Source: CAZUQA01 sp964622375 (lineage in GTDB: Bacteria; Bacillota_I; Bacilli_A; Erysipelotrichales; Erysipelotrichaceae). From it: a stretch of 20,612 nucleotides of DNA. Under the pieces are notes generated by a model. It searched no databases. It saw only the letters and a program-made list of their open reading frames with translations, and was not told where the DNA came from. The stretch covers positions 1-20,612 of the forward strand of contig CAZUQA010000108.1 of NCBI GenBank assembly GCA_964622375.1, written 5' to 3'. Position numbers and translations under genes: made by a program. Below are positions 1 through 6,559 of the stretch, piece by piece. Within the stretch, counting starts at the first letter, position 1, and each line of letters begins with the position of its first letter.

Positions 1-1
1 T

Positions 2-790
2 GCCGAAATAACCAGTTTCAAAAAACTTGGAAGCGCTATCGAGTATATGTGGCAGGGTGACCCGACTTTTTGGGGCGGGCGTAATCCGATACTATTTCCC
101 ATTGTCAGCAATACTTACAGCGGGACTTATGAGATTGACGGTGTCACTTATGCTATGGGCAACCACGGTTTAGCTCGTCATTTGGATTTCATGGTTTGTG
201 AGAAAGACAGCGACAGCCTAAGTATGTTTACGACATCAAGCGTCGAGACACTAAAACAGTACCCCTTCGACTTTAAATTGGCAGTTGAGTATGTTTTAAC
301 TGACACTAAACTGGAAATAAATTATTTAGTGGAAAATAGCGGAAATAGACTAATGCCTTTTACCATCGGTTTACATCCGGCTTTTAATGTACCGCTGACC
401 TCCGGCGTGTTTTCTGACTATAAAATAGTCTTTGAAAAAGAAGAAGAAGCGACCAAACTCAGCAGAAACGGTAATGAAACAATCAAAGGTTTAAAGGAGA
501 TCGCTTTAGACTATGAAACTTTTGATCGCGAGCCCACTCTGCTTTATAAAGACCTGAAAAGTGATTATGTACAGCTGACTAACGGCGAAGAAGGTTTAGA
601 GGTTGGTATCAGCGGCTTTACCTATCTGGCTTTTTGGTGTGGTAAACGTGCACCTTTTTTATGTATTGAGCCTTGGTATGGTATTGGTGATATGAAGGAG
701 AATAATCTGCCATTTGCCGAAAGAGAAGGGATGATGTCTTTGGCACCGGGAGCCGTGTTTAATTGTGGCTATTACATCAAGTTATTATAA
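2..790 (+). CDS. Aldose 1-epimerase family protein (LacX-type), 5' end missing
   Basis: Predicted sugar mutarotase that interconverts alpha and beta anomers, or a close relative acting on sugar phosphates, in the cytoplasm. The frame is open to the left edge: codons from position 2 read AEITSFKKLGSAIEYMWQ, which fits the first strands of the galactose-mutarotase fold. The ATG at 47 is therefore an internal Met and the true start lies outside the window. Family signs are GNHGLARHLDF early, the catalytic-His segment GLHPAFNVPL in the middle, and the catalytic-Glu segment CIEPWYGIGD near the C-terminus, all typical of the LacX branch. The gene is followed after 34 nt by nagB, which suggests a role in sugar or amino-sugar catabolism. 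The exact substrate cannot be told from sequence. The family call is firm; a specific galM or lacX name is not justified. Confidence 0.88.
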   Translation, partial: AEITSFKKLGSAIEYMWQGDPTFWGGRNPILFPIVSNTYSGTYEIDGVTYAMGNHGLARHLDFMVCEKDSDSLSMFTTSSVETLKQYPFDFKLAVEYVLTDTKLEINYLVENSGNRLMPFTIGLHPAFNVPLTSGVFSDYKIVFEKEEEATKLSRNGNETIKGLKEIALDYETFDREPTLLYKDLKSDYVQLTNGEEGLEVGISGFTYLAFWCGKRAPFLCIEPWYGIGDMKENNLPFAEREGMMSLAPGAVFNCGYYIKLL

Positions 791-811
791 ATAATATCTA
801 GGGATAGAATT

Positions 812-827
812 GGAGGACGAAAGAGTG
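812..827 (+). promoter_or_regulatory. Ribosome binding site and GTG start of nagB
   Basis: GGAGG at 812-816 lies 8 nt upstream of GTG 825-827. This fixes the nagB start at GTG and argues against the in-frame TTG at 810, which would sit on the Shine-Dalgarno sequence itself. Confidence 0.75.
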
Positions 828-1550
828 TTCAATATAATTATTAAAGAGGATTATCGACAGATCAGTGAAGCAGCCAACGAGATAGTCAGGGAACTGTTGG
901 CAAAAAAACAAGATGCGATATTTGGCTTAGCTACCGGTTCAACGCCACTAGGTTTGTACTCAGCGATGATTGCCGATAATGAACAAAACATCACGGATTA
1001 CCAGAAAGTTGTTACTTTCAATTTAGATGAATATATCGGTTTGCCGGACAAACATCCGCAATCCTATAAGAGTTTTATGGAAGAGAATCTATTTTCGAAA
1101 ATCAACATTAAACTGGGAAATACCCATTTACCGCTTGCCCGGGATAGTCAAGATTTAAGGGCTTGTCAGGATTATGAGGAACTCTTAGCGGATTATGTAA
1201 TTGATATTCAAGTGCTGGGAATTGGGGCTAACGGTCATATCGGTTTCAATGAGCCGGGGACAGCTTTTGATTCTTTCACCCATATAGTGGAGTTGGCAAA
1301 ACGTACCAGACTGGATAATCAAAGATTTTTTAGTTCATTGGATGAAGTTCCGACTCATGCGATTACCATGGGCATTGCGACGATCATGAAAGCTAAGAAG
1401 ATTATTCTTTTAGCCAGTGGGGAAAACAAAGCGCAAGCGGTATTTGAAATGATCAATGGCCCCATCGTTGAGGAAATGCCGGCGAGCATCTTGCAGAAAC
1501 ATCCTAATGTTATTGTGCTTCTTGACAAAGCAGCTGCCAGTAAACTGTAA
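825..1550 (+). CDS. nagB: Glucosamine-6-phosphate deaminase
   Basis: Converts glucosamine-6-phosphate to fructose-6-phosphate and ammonia, the last step that sends amino sugars into glycolysis. The protein is 241 aa from the chosen GTG at 825, the usual length of the short Gram-positive form that lacks the C-terminal extension of the E. coli enzyme. A longer reading from TTG at 810 is possible, but that codon overlaps the GGAGG ribosome binding site (812-816), which sits 8 nt before GTG 825; the product then starts MFNIIIKEDY, as family members do. Visible motifs are FNLDEYIGLP (65-74, with the proton-acceptor Asp at 68) and GIGANGHIGFNEPG (132-145, with catalytic His138 and Glu143). Asn136 replaces the Asp of E. 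coli NagB; from memory this is common in Gram-positive homologues. Its TAA overlaps the ATG of the thioredoxin gene by one base, so the two are co-translated. Confidence 0.95.
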   Translation: MFNIIIKEDYRQISEAANEIVRELLAKKQDAIFGLATGSTPLGLYSAMIADNEQNITDYQKVVTFNLDEYIGLPDKHPQSYKSFMEENLFSKINIKLGNTHLPLARDSQDLRACQDYEELLADYVIDIQVLGIGANGHIGFNEPGTAFDSFTHIVELAKRTRLDNQRFFSSLDEVPTHAITMGIATIMKAKKIILLASGENKAQAVFEMINGPIVEEMPASILQKHPNVIVLLDKAAASKL

Positions 1551-1873
1551 TGGAGATAATTAAAGCCGAAGAATATCAGGAAAAAATAGCTTCGGGTTTT
1601 GTCTTGGTTGATTTTTTTGCCGCTTGGTGTGAACCCTGTAAACTATTACAGAGACAGTTGAGCGAACTGTCAGGACAGTTTGAACAACTTAAGATTTATC
1701 AAATTGATGTTGAAACAGCCGGGGAGTTGATTCGCCAATTGAAAGTAATCTCACTTCCGACAATGTTGCTATATAAAGACGGAGACTTGTTAAAAGAGAT
1801 TAACGGGTATTATCCCAGTAGCGTACTAAAAAAACTCTTGACTGTCTATCTTAACTCAGAAAACACTGATTAA
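1550..1873 (+). CDS. Thioredoxin family protein with CEPC active site
   Basis: Small cytoplasmic thiol-disulfide oxidoreductase of 107 aa, the normal size of a one-domain thioredoxin. The active site is WCEPC (Trp26, Cys27, Cys30) in place of the usual WCGPC, and the conserved cis-proline is present in SLPTMLLY (Pro70). No signal peptide or membrane anchor is visible. The start codon shares one base with the nagB stop, so expression is coupled to the sugar operon, which is an unusual address for the general thioredoxin. Both redox cysteines are kept, so it should be active; Glu in place of Gly between them would be expected to alter redox potential or partner choice. It may be a specialised rather than the main thioredoxin, so no trxA symbol is given. 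Confidence 0.88.
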   Translation: MEIIKAEEYQEKIASGFVLVDFFAAWCEPCKLLQRQLSELSGQFEQLKIYQIDVETAGELIRQLKVISLPTMLLYKDGDLLKEINGYYPSSVLKKLLTVYLNSENTD

Positions 1874-1877
1874 CCAA

Positions 1878-1899
1878 TGTTTTTCTGTCAGAAAAAACA
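1878..1899 (+). other. A/T-rich inverted repeat after the thioredoxin gene
   Basis: TGTTTTTCT and AGAAAAAACA face each other around GTC, forming a weak AT-rich hairpin 5 nt after the thioredoxin stop, with one extra A on the right arm. No T-run follows on the + strand, so it is a poor intrinsic terminator. It may mark the 3' end of the sugar operon. No better terminator is visible before the next promoter. Confidence 0.3.
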
Positions 1900-1956
1900 C
1901 ACAAAAAAGCCAATAAATCATAAAACAGTAATAAGCAAAAAAAGTAAAAATACTTG

Positions 1957-1984
1957 TTGAAATCTGAATGCTATCGAGTATAAT
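1957..1984 (+). promoter_or_regulatory. Promoter of the XRE-cupin/pot operon
   Basis: TTGAAA (1957-1962) and TATAAT (1979-1984) are separated by 16 nt, and an A-rich stretch upstream (1938-1950) could act as an UP element. A second TATAAT at 1984-1989 overlaps the first. Transcription should begin near 1991, giving a leader of about 50 nt before the XRE gene. Confidence 0.75.
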
Positions 1985-1992
1985 ATAATGGT

Positions 1993-2031
1993 GTTTACTA
2001 CTAAGTGATATTAAGTTTAGTATAAGTAAAC
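1993..2031 (+). promoter_or_regulatory. Candidate operator: nested inverted repeat over the transcription start
   Basis: Two inverted repeats are nested just downstream of the -10 box. Outer arms are GTTTACT (1993-1999) and AGTAAAC (2025-2031); inner arms are TACTAA (1999-2004) and TTAGTA (2017-2022). The position, over and just after the expected transcription start and in front of a gene for a DNA-binding protein, fits an autoregulatory operator. In RNA it would also fold into a broken hairpin near the translation start. The DNA repeat is seen; its function is inferred. Confidence 0.5.
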
Positions 2032-2039
2032 AGAAAAAA

Positions 2040-2573
2040 ATGAATATTGGCGATAGAATCAGAAATCTCAGAATGATAAATGATCTCACTTTGGAAGAGC
2101 TTGCCAGCCGTTGTGAACTCACCAAAGGTTTTCTTTCACAACTGGAGAGGGACCTGACAGCTCCTTCAATCAGCACGTTAAAGGATATTTGTGAAGTGTT
2201 GGGGGTCAGTTTGTCGGAGTTTTTTCAGGAGCCCCAAGAAGAGAAAGTGGTGTTTACCCGCGATGACTTTTTCCAGGATAATCAGGAAACCTGTACTATT
2301 AAGTGGATTATCCCCAATGCCCAGATTCGCAGTATGGAACCAATATTAGTTAGTTTACCGGCTGCCGGTAAATCACCGGAACTACCGCCGCATGAAGGTC
2401 AGGAGTTTGGGTATGTCCTCAGCGGACAAATCACCTTGATGATGCAAAATAAAAAACAGTTGGTAAAAAAAGGGGAGAGTTTCTACCTTGAAGGAACTTA
2501 CCACCACTACTTTATTAATGAGACAAAAAGTCCGGCAGAATATATTTGGGTCAGCAACCCACCCTTGTTTTAG
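2040..2573 (+). CDS. XRE-family transcriptional regulator with C-terminal cupin domain
   Basis: Predicted DNA-binding regulator of 177 aa for the polyamine transporter genes that follow. The N-terminus (about residues 5-62) is an XRE-type helix-turn-helix: IRNLRMINDLTLEELASRC with the recognition region LTKGFLSQLERDLTAPSIS. The C-terminus (about 105-172) is a cupin beta-barrel, with HEGQEFGYVLSGQITLM as its first conserved motif, expected to sense a small ligand. XRE-cupin proteins adjoining potABCD are common in Firmicutes and PuuR of E. coli is a characterised relative, so a polyamine ligand is plausible but inferred. The ATG at 2040 is the only start that gives an intact HTH, yet no Shine-Dalgarno sequence precedes it (the upstream bases are AGTAAACAGAAAAAA), so translation should be weak. 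The stop overlaps the strong potA ribosome binding site. Confidence 0.9.
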   Translation: MNIGDRIRNLRMINDLTLEELASRCELTKGFLSQLERDLTAPSISTLKDICEVLGVSLSEFFQEPQEEKVVFTRDDFFQDNQETCTIKWIIPNAQIRSMEPILVSLPAAGKSPELPPHEGQEFGYVLSGQITLMMQNKKQLVKKGESFYLEGTYHHYFINETKSPAEYIWVSNPPLF

Positions 2574-2582
2574 GAGGATAAG

Positions 2583-3626
2583 ATGAAAACTATAATTCAG
2601 TTTAAAAACATCGTCAAAGAATTTGATAATGTCTTGGTGTTAAAAGGTATAAATTTGGATATTGAAGAAAACGAATTTGTGACCCTTTTAGGTCCTTCCG
2701 GTTGTGGCAAGACAACCTTATTGCGTATTTTAGCGGGGTTTGTCGAACAAAATGAGGGTCAGGTTTTCTTTGACGGTATTGAAATCAGTAAAATTCCGCC
2801 TTATAAAAGAGAAGTGAATACCGTCTTTCAAAGATATGCTTTATTTCCCCATATGGATGTTTTTGAGAATATTGCTTTTGGCTTAAGAATCAAGAAAGAA
2901 AGCGAAGATATCATTCAACAAAAAGTTGATAAAATGGTGAACTTAGTGAATCTCAAAGGTTTTGAACACAAAGCGGTTACTTTGCTTTCCGGCGGCCAAC
3001 AACAAAGAGTAGCGATAGCTCGCGCTTTGATCAATGAACCCATGGTTTTATTATTGGATGAACCTTTAGGAGCTCTAGATCTAAAGCTACGCAAGGAAAT
3101 GCAACTGGAATTAAAGAAAATTCAACAGGAAGTAGGAATTACCTTTATTTATGTTACCCATGATCAGGAAGAAGCTTTGACGATGAGCGATAAAGTTGTG
3201 GTAATCAACGAAGGAGAAATCCAGCAAATCGGTACTCCGGTTGACATTTACAACGAACCGGAGAACCGTTTTGTCGCCAACTTTATCGGCGACTCCAATA
3301 TCATCGAAGGTTTAATGCCGGAAGACTATCTCATCAGTTTTGATGGCGCGGAATTTGAATGTGTCGACTACGGTTTTGAAGACAATGAAGAAGTTGACAT
3401 TGTTATTCGTCCGGAAGATTTGACGATTGTCGAAGTTGATCAGGGCAAATTGACCGGGGTAGTGACATCGATTATCTTTAAAGGGGTTCACAATGAGATA
3501 ACGGTTAAAACTTTGTACCGTGAATTTTTAATCCACACTACCCAAACGACGGAAATCGGCAAAGAAGTCGGTTTACATTTCTTTCCCGATGACATTCATG
3601 TCATGAGCAAAATGGAGTCTTACTGA
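2583..3626 (+). CDS. potA: Spermidine/putrescine ABC transporter, ATP-binding protein
   Basis: Cytoplasmic ATPase that powers the PotABCD polyamine importer. It is 347 aa, close to the usual size. ABC motifs appear in order: Walker A GPSGCGKTT (37-45), Q-loop VFQRYALFPH (Gln83), signature LSGGQ (135-139), Walker B VLLLDEP (Glu160) and switch His193 in VTHD. The C-terminal third (about 235-347) is the TOBE-type regulatory region. AGGAGG at 2572-2577, overlapping the regulator's stop codon, is 5 nt from ATG 2583, giving a much stronger start than that of the regulator. The order potA-potB-potC-potD with almost no gaps, and the PotD-like binding protein, decide polyamine over other substrates of this ATPase family. 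It is a clear paralogue of the ATPase at 7627. Confidence 0.94.
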   Translation: MKTIIQFKNIVKEFDNVLVLKGINLDIEENEFVTLLGPSGCGKTTLLRILAGFVEQNEGQVFFDGIEISKIPPYKREVNTVFQRYALFPHMDVFENIAFGLRIKKESEDIIQQKVDKMVNLVNLKGFEHKAVTLLSGGQQQRVAIARALINEPMVLLLDEPLGALDLKLRKEMQLELKKIQQEVGITFIYVTHDQEEALTMSDKVVVINEGEIQQIGTPVDIYNEPENRFVANFIGDSNIIEGLMPEDYLISFDGAEFECVDYGFEDNEEVDIVIRPEDLTIVEVDQGKLTGVVTSIIFKGVHNEITVKTLYREFLIHTTQTTEIGKEVGLHFFPDDIHVMSKMESY

Positions 3627-3627
3627 G

Positions 3628-4473
3628 ATGTACGTTTTCAACAAACTGGTACGGCCCTATATTGTCTTCATGAGTATTTTTATCGTGGTGCCGATGGTTC
3701 TAATTTTGTTGTACGCCTTTACCCAAGCTGGCAACAATGTCCAAACTTTCAGATTCACTTTGGATAATTTCCTGAAATTTGTTGATCCGGTTTTTATCAA
3801 AGTCTTATTAAAATCTTTACAGATAGCCTTAATAACTACGGTAATCTGTATAGTAGTCGGCTATCCGGTAGCTTACATAATCGCCAATATCTCCGGTAAA
3901 TTTGGGGGCTTGTTAATTTTATTGATTACTTTTCCGATGTGGATTAACATGTTAGTTCGGACCTACTCTTGGATGGGGATACTCTCGGATGCCGGTATTA
4001 TCAGTAATCTGTTGAAGTACTTTGGTTTTACACCGATGGAGTTGCTTTATACTGATTTTGCGGTGGCTTTGGGTATGGTGTATAACTCTTTACCTTTTAT
4101 GATTTTACAAATCCACAGTTCTTTGGATAAGATGGATAAAGCTATCATCAATGCCAGCTATGATTTGGGGGCTAACAGAATTCAAACTTTCTTAAGAGTG
4201 GTATTACCGCTGTCTTTGCCCGGAGTTATTTCGGGAATTACCTTGGTTTTCTTGCCGGCAGTTTCTACTTTTGTCATTCCTAAACTATTGGGTGGCGGCC
4301 AGTATATGTTAATCGGTAATCTTATTGAGAAACAGTTTATTACTGTTGGCGATTGGAACTTCGGTTCGGCGGTTTCTTTGATTATGGCTTTGATTATCAT
4401 GTTATCGATGTATTTGACCAAGAAAGTCGACAAGAACCCGGAAGAGGAAAGAAAAGGAGCCAAGCCATGGTAG
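3628..4473 (+). CDS. potB: Spermidine/putrescine ABC transporter, permease PotB
   Basis: Inner of the two membrane subunits of the polyamine importer by gene order. It is 281 aa with about six membrane segments, the first near residues 12-32. The cytoplasmic coupling (EAA-like) loop is NASYDLGANRIQTFLRVVLP (about 175-194), which docks on PotA. TFPMWINMLVRTYSWMGIL (101-119) is characteristic of PotB. It begins one base after the potA stop; GGAG at 3614-3617 is 10 nt upstream of the ATG. Its 3' end overlaps potC by 7 nt. Assignment as PotB rather than PotC rests on order and on the better PotB-type motif match. Confidence 0.93.
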   Translation: MYVFNKLVRPYIVFMSIFIVVPMVLILLYAFTQAGNNVQTFRFTLDNFLKFVDPVFIKVLLKSLQIALITTVICIVVGYPVAYIIANISGKFGGLLILLITFPMWINMLVRTYSWMGILSDAGIISNLLKYFGFTPMELLYTDFAVALGMVYNSLPFMILQIHSSLDKMDKAIINASYDLGANRIQTFLRVVLPLSLPGVISGITLVFLPAVSTFVIPKLLGGGQYMLIGNLIEKQFITVGDWNFGSAVSLIMALIIMLSMYLTKKVDKNPEEERKGAKPW

Positions 4474-5282
4474 GAGTAAAGAAAAATAAGTGGTTTCCGG
4501 CTTTAGTAATCATTGTCATGTTGTTGTTTTTCTATTTGCCGATTATCGTCATGATGGTTTTTTCATTCAATGATTCCCGTTCATTGACGGTATGGCAGGG
4601 TTTTTCTTTACGTTGGTATCAGTCTTTGTTTAACGATCGGGAAATGATGAGCGCCATCCAAACGACAGTAGTTATTGCGTTAATTGCCACCTTGGTTTCA
4701 ACTTTTATCGGGACGATTACAGCCATCGGTTTATCAAAATCAAAAAGGGTAATCCGGGATATTGTTTTAACGGTAAATGATTTCCCAATACTGAATCCCG
4801 AAATTGTAACGGCGATCGGTATGATGTTGTTTTTCTCCACCTTAGCAATTCCCAAAGGTTTTATGACGATGTTACTGGCGCATATTGCTTTCTGCATCCC
4901 ATATGTCATATTGAGTGTACTGCCGAAGTTGCGTTCTTTAGACCCAAATGTGGCTGAGGCGGCTTTAGATTTAGGAGCGACCCCTTGGCAAACTTTAAGT
5001 AAGGTTATCGTGCCCCAGATTTGGGGTAGCATTGTCGCCGGAGCGCTAATAGCTTTTACTATGTCCTTTGATGATTTTGTGATTTCCTATTTTTCTACCG
5101 GTAACGGGGTGAAGAATATTTCAATAATGGTCTATACCATGACCAAACGGATTAATCCGACGATCAATGCTTTATCGACGATTATGGTAGCGGTTATTAC
5201 CGTGGTCTTAGTTATCATCAATGTACTACCACTACTAAAAAATCGGAACAATAAAGAAAGGATTTTAAAGGAGGGATACTAA
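4467..5282 (+). CDS. potC: Spermidine/putrescine ABC transporter, permease PotC
   Basis: Second membrane subunit of the polyamine importer, 271 aa with about six membrane segments. The frame is open back to an ATG at 4353, but ATG 4467 is preferred: AAGGAG at 4454-4459 is 7 nt upstream, the product starts MVGVKKNKWFPALVIIVMLL like other PotC proteins, and the overlap with potB falls to 7 nt. The EAA coupling motif is EAALDLGATPWQTLSKVIVP (164-183). The family motif IAFTMSFDDFVISYF follows. The stop codon overlaps the potD start (TAATG), so the binding protein is translationally coupled. In several Firmicutes potC and potD are fused; here they are separate. Confidence 0.94.
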   Translation: MVGVKKNKWFPALVIIVMLLFFYLPIIVMMVFSFNDSRSLTVWQGFSLRWYQSLFNDREMMSAIQTTVVIALIATLVSTFIGTITAIGLSKSKRVIRDIVLTVNDFPILNPEIVTAIGMMLFFSTLAIPKGFMTMLLAHIAFCIPYVILSVLPKLRSLDPNVAEAALDLGATPWQTLSKVIVPQIWGSIVAGALIAFTMSFDDFVISYFSTGNGVKNISIMVYTMTKRINPTINALSTIMVAVITVVLVIINVLPLLKNRNNKERILKEGY

Positions 5283-6340
5283 TGAAAAAGTTATTATTGT
5301 TGTTAATTGCGGGTGTTTTATTGACAGCTTGTGGTACGAAAAAACCCAACAACAAGAATTCTTGTTCCACATTGAAAGTTTATTCTTGGGGGGTTTACAT
5401 CGGACCGAATGTAAAAAGTGATTTTGAAAAGAAATATAATGTCAGAGTTATTTATGATGAATTTCCATCAAATGAAGACATGTACACCAAACTGCAGGGT
5501 GGTGAATCTTACGATGTGATTTATCCTTCAGATTATATGATTGAAAGGTTAATCGCTGAAGACTACCTGCAGAAAATTGATAAAAGTCTGATACCGAATT
5601 TCGACAGATTATTAGAAAGTGTCAGAGATTGGGACTACGACCCGGGTAACCAGTACTCCGTTCCTTATTTTTGGGGGAATGTTGGTTTACTTTACAACAC
5701 GGAAAATGTTGATGAAGATGATTTAGAAAAACAGGGCTATGGTATTATGGCAAACCCGAAATATAGTGGGCGGATTATTGTTTATGACTCAGAAAGAGAT
5801 GCTTTCATGATGGCTCTTAAGGCTTTAGGTTATTCGATGAACAGTAGTGACGAAAAAGAAATTGAAGCGGCTTACCAATGGTTGCTTAAGCAGAAGGACA
5901 CTATGAGACCGCTGTATCAAGATGATCAATCGATTGACGGTATGGTAGCCGGTAGTCGCGATCTTGCCTTGATGTATTCCGGTGATGCGGTTTATGTCAT
6001 GGGAGAAAATGAAGACATGGCTTTCTATATACCGGAAAGCGGAACTAATCTTTGGCTGGATGCTATGGTTATACCCAAGGATTCCAATTGCCGGGATTTA
6101 GCTCATAAATGGATTAATTTCCAGTTGGAGCCGGATATTGCCCGCCAAAATACTTTGGAAGTTTGTTATACCACAACCGTGGCTGAGATCTATGATGAGA
6201 TGATTGGTGAAGACGGTGAGTTTGCGGATATTAGCGCTTACCAAGTGAGGACGGATAATCCCCGGGATGAGATTTTCCATTATAACGCCGAGATTAAAAA
6301 AATCTTGGCAGATTTATGGACCCGAGTGCACGCTCATTAA
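5282..6340 (+). CDS. potD: Spermidine/putrescine-binding lipoprotein PotD
   Basis: Extracellular polyamine-binding protein, anchored in the membrane as a lipoprotein and delivering substrate to PotBC. It is 352 aa. The N-terminus is a lipoprotein signal peptide ending in the lipobox LTAC with the lipidated cysteine at residue 17. Typical PotD segments follow: VYSWGVYIGP, SNEDMYTKLQGGESYDVIYP, VPYFWGNVGLLYN, LALMYSGDAVYVM and GTNLWLDAMVIPKDS. The aromatic and acidic residues in these segments line the polyamine site in characterised PotD proteins. AAGGAGG at 5268-5274 gives a strong start despite the one-base overlap with potC, as expected for a binding protein needed in excess. An intrinsic terminator follows. 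Spermidine versus putrescine preference cannot be told by eye. Confidence 0.94.
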   Translation: MKKLLLLLIAGVLLTACGTKKPNNKNSCSTLKVYSWGVYIGPNVKSDFEKKYNVRVIYDEFPSNEDMYTKLQGGESYDVIYPSDYMIERLIAEDYLQKIDKSLIPNFDRLLESVRDWDYDPGNQYSVPYFWGNVGLLYNTENVDEDDLEKQGYGIMANPKYSGRIIVYDSERDAFMMALKALGYSMNSSDEKEIEAAYQWLLKQKDTMRPLYQDDQSIDGMVAGSRDLALMYSGDAVYVMGENEDMAFYIPESGTNLWLDAMVIPKDSNCRDLAHKWINFQLEPDIARQNTLEVCYTTTVAEIYDEMIGEDGEFADISAYQVRTDNPRDEIFHYNAEIKKILADLWTRVHAH

Positions 6341-6380
6341 GGCCAGAGGGTGTTCTCCAGCAAAAAAATGATATTTTCGT

Positions 6381-6415
6381 AAAGCATCTGTGATTTTTTA
6401 CAGATGTTTTTGTTT
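6381..6415 (+). terminator. Intrinsic terminator after potD
   Basis: CATCTGT (6385-6391) and ACAGATG (6400-6406) form a 7-bp stem around an 8-nt loop, extended outward by one G-T and three A-T pairs, and followed by TTTTTGTTT. It closes the pot operon 40 nt after the potD stop. Confidence 0.88.
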
Positions 6416-6479
6416 GGCATAAAACCTGATCAATTAGGATAATACCAGACAATAAACAAGGGAACTGATGAATTGTAGG

Positions 6480-6492
6480 AAGGCATTGCCTT
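6480..6492 (+). promoter_or_regulatory. Candidate operator: dyad overlapping the -35 box
   Basis: AAGGCA-T-TGCCTT is a perfect 6-bp-arm dyad whose right end overlaps the first two bases of the -35 hexamer TTGAAA at 6491. A repressor or activator site is plausible from position; no regulator for it is encoded next to this operon. Confidence 0.4.
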
Positions 6493-6519
6493 GAAAAGGT
6501 AGTTGTTAAGTAGTAGAAT
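6491..6519 (+). promoter_or_regulatory. Promoter of the second ABC transporter operon
   Basis: TTGAAA (6491-6496) and TAGAAT (6514-6519) are 17 nt apart, the ideal spacing. Transcription should start near 6526. A weaker alternative is TTGGCA (6414-6419) with GATAAT (6438-6443), 18 nt apart, which overlaps the T-run of the preceding terminator. Confidence 0.65.
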
Positions 6520-6529
6520 TAAAACAGAA

Positions 6530-6546
6530 AAGTTACATGGTAACTT
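6530..6546 (+). promoter_or_regulatory. Candidate operator or leader hairpin before the binding-protein gene
   Basis: AAGTTAC-ATG-GTAACTT is a perfect dyad with 7-bp arms and a 3-nt centre. It lies just after the expected transcription start and directly abuts the ribosome binding site AAGGAGG (6547-6553). It could be an operator, or a hairpin at the 5' end of the mRNA that protects it or affects ribosome access. Confidence 0.45.
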
Positions 6547-6559
6547 AAGGAGGAAAAAA

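Noticed and set aside
35..1982. Shared 13-mer GCTATCGAGTATA at 35-47 and 1970-1982
   Set aside because: A few 13-base repeats are expected by chance in 20 kb; one copy is in the epimerase coding sequence and the other in a promoter spacer, with no further similarity around them.
1856..2176. 106-codon hydrophobic open frame on the - strand across the pot promoter
   Set aside because: It overlaps both the promoter and the helix-turn-helix of the XRE gene, has no ribosome binding site I can see, and its hydrophobicity is what AT-rich antisense sequence gives.
4353..4466. 38-codon N-terminal extension of potC
   Set aside because: It lies entirely within potB in another frame; ATG 4467 has a well-placed AAGGAG and the expected PotC N-terminus.
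6503..6559. 19-codon N-terminal extension of the binding protein from TTG 6503
   Set aside because: It would put charged residues before the lipoprotein signal peptide and would start upstream of the predicted transcription start; GTG 6560 has AAGGAGG.
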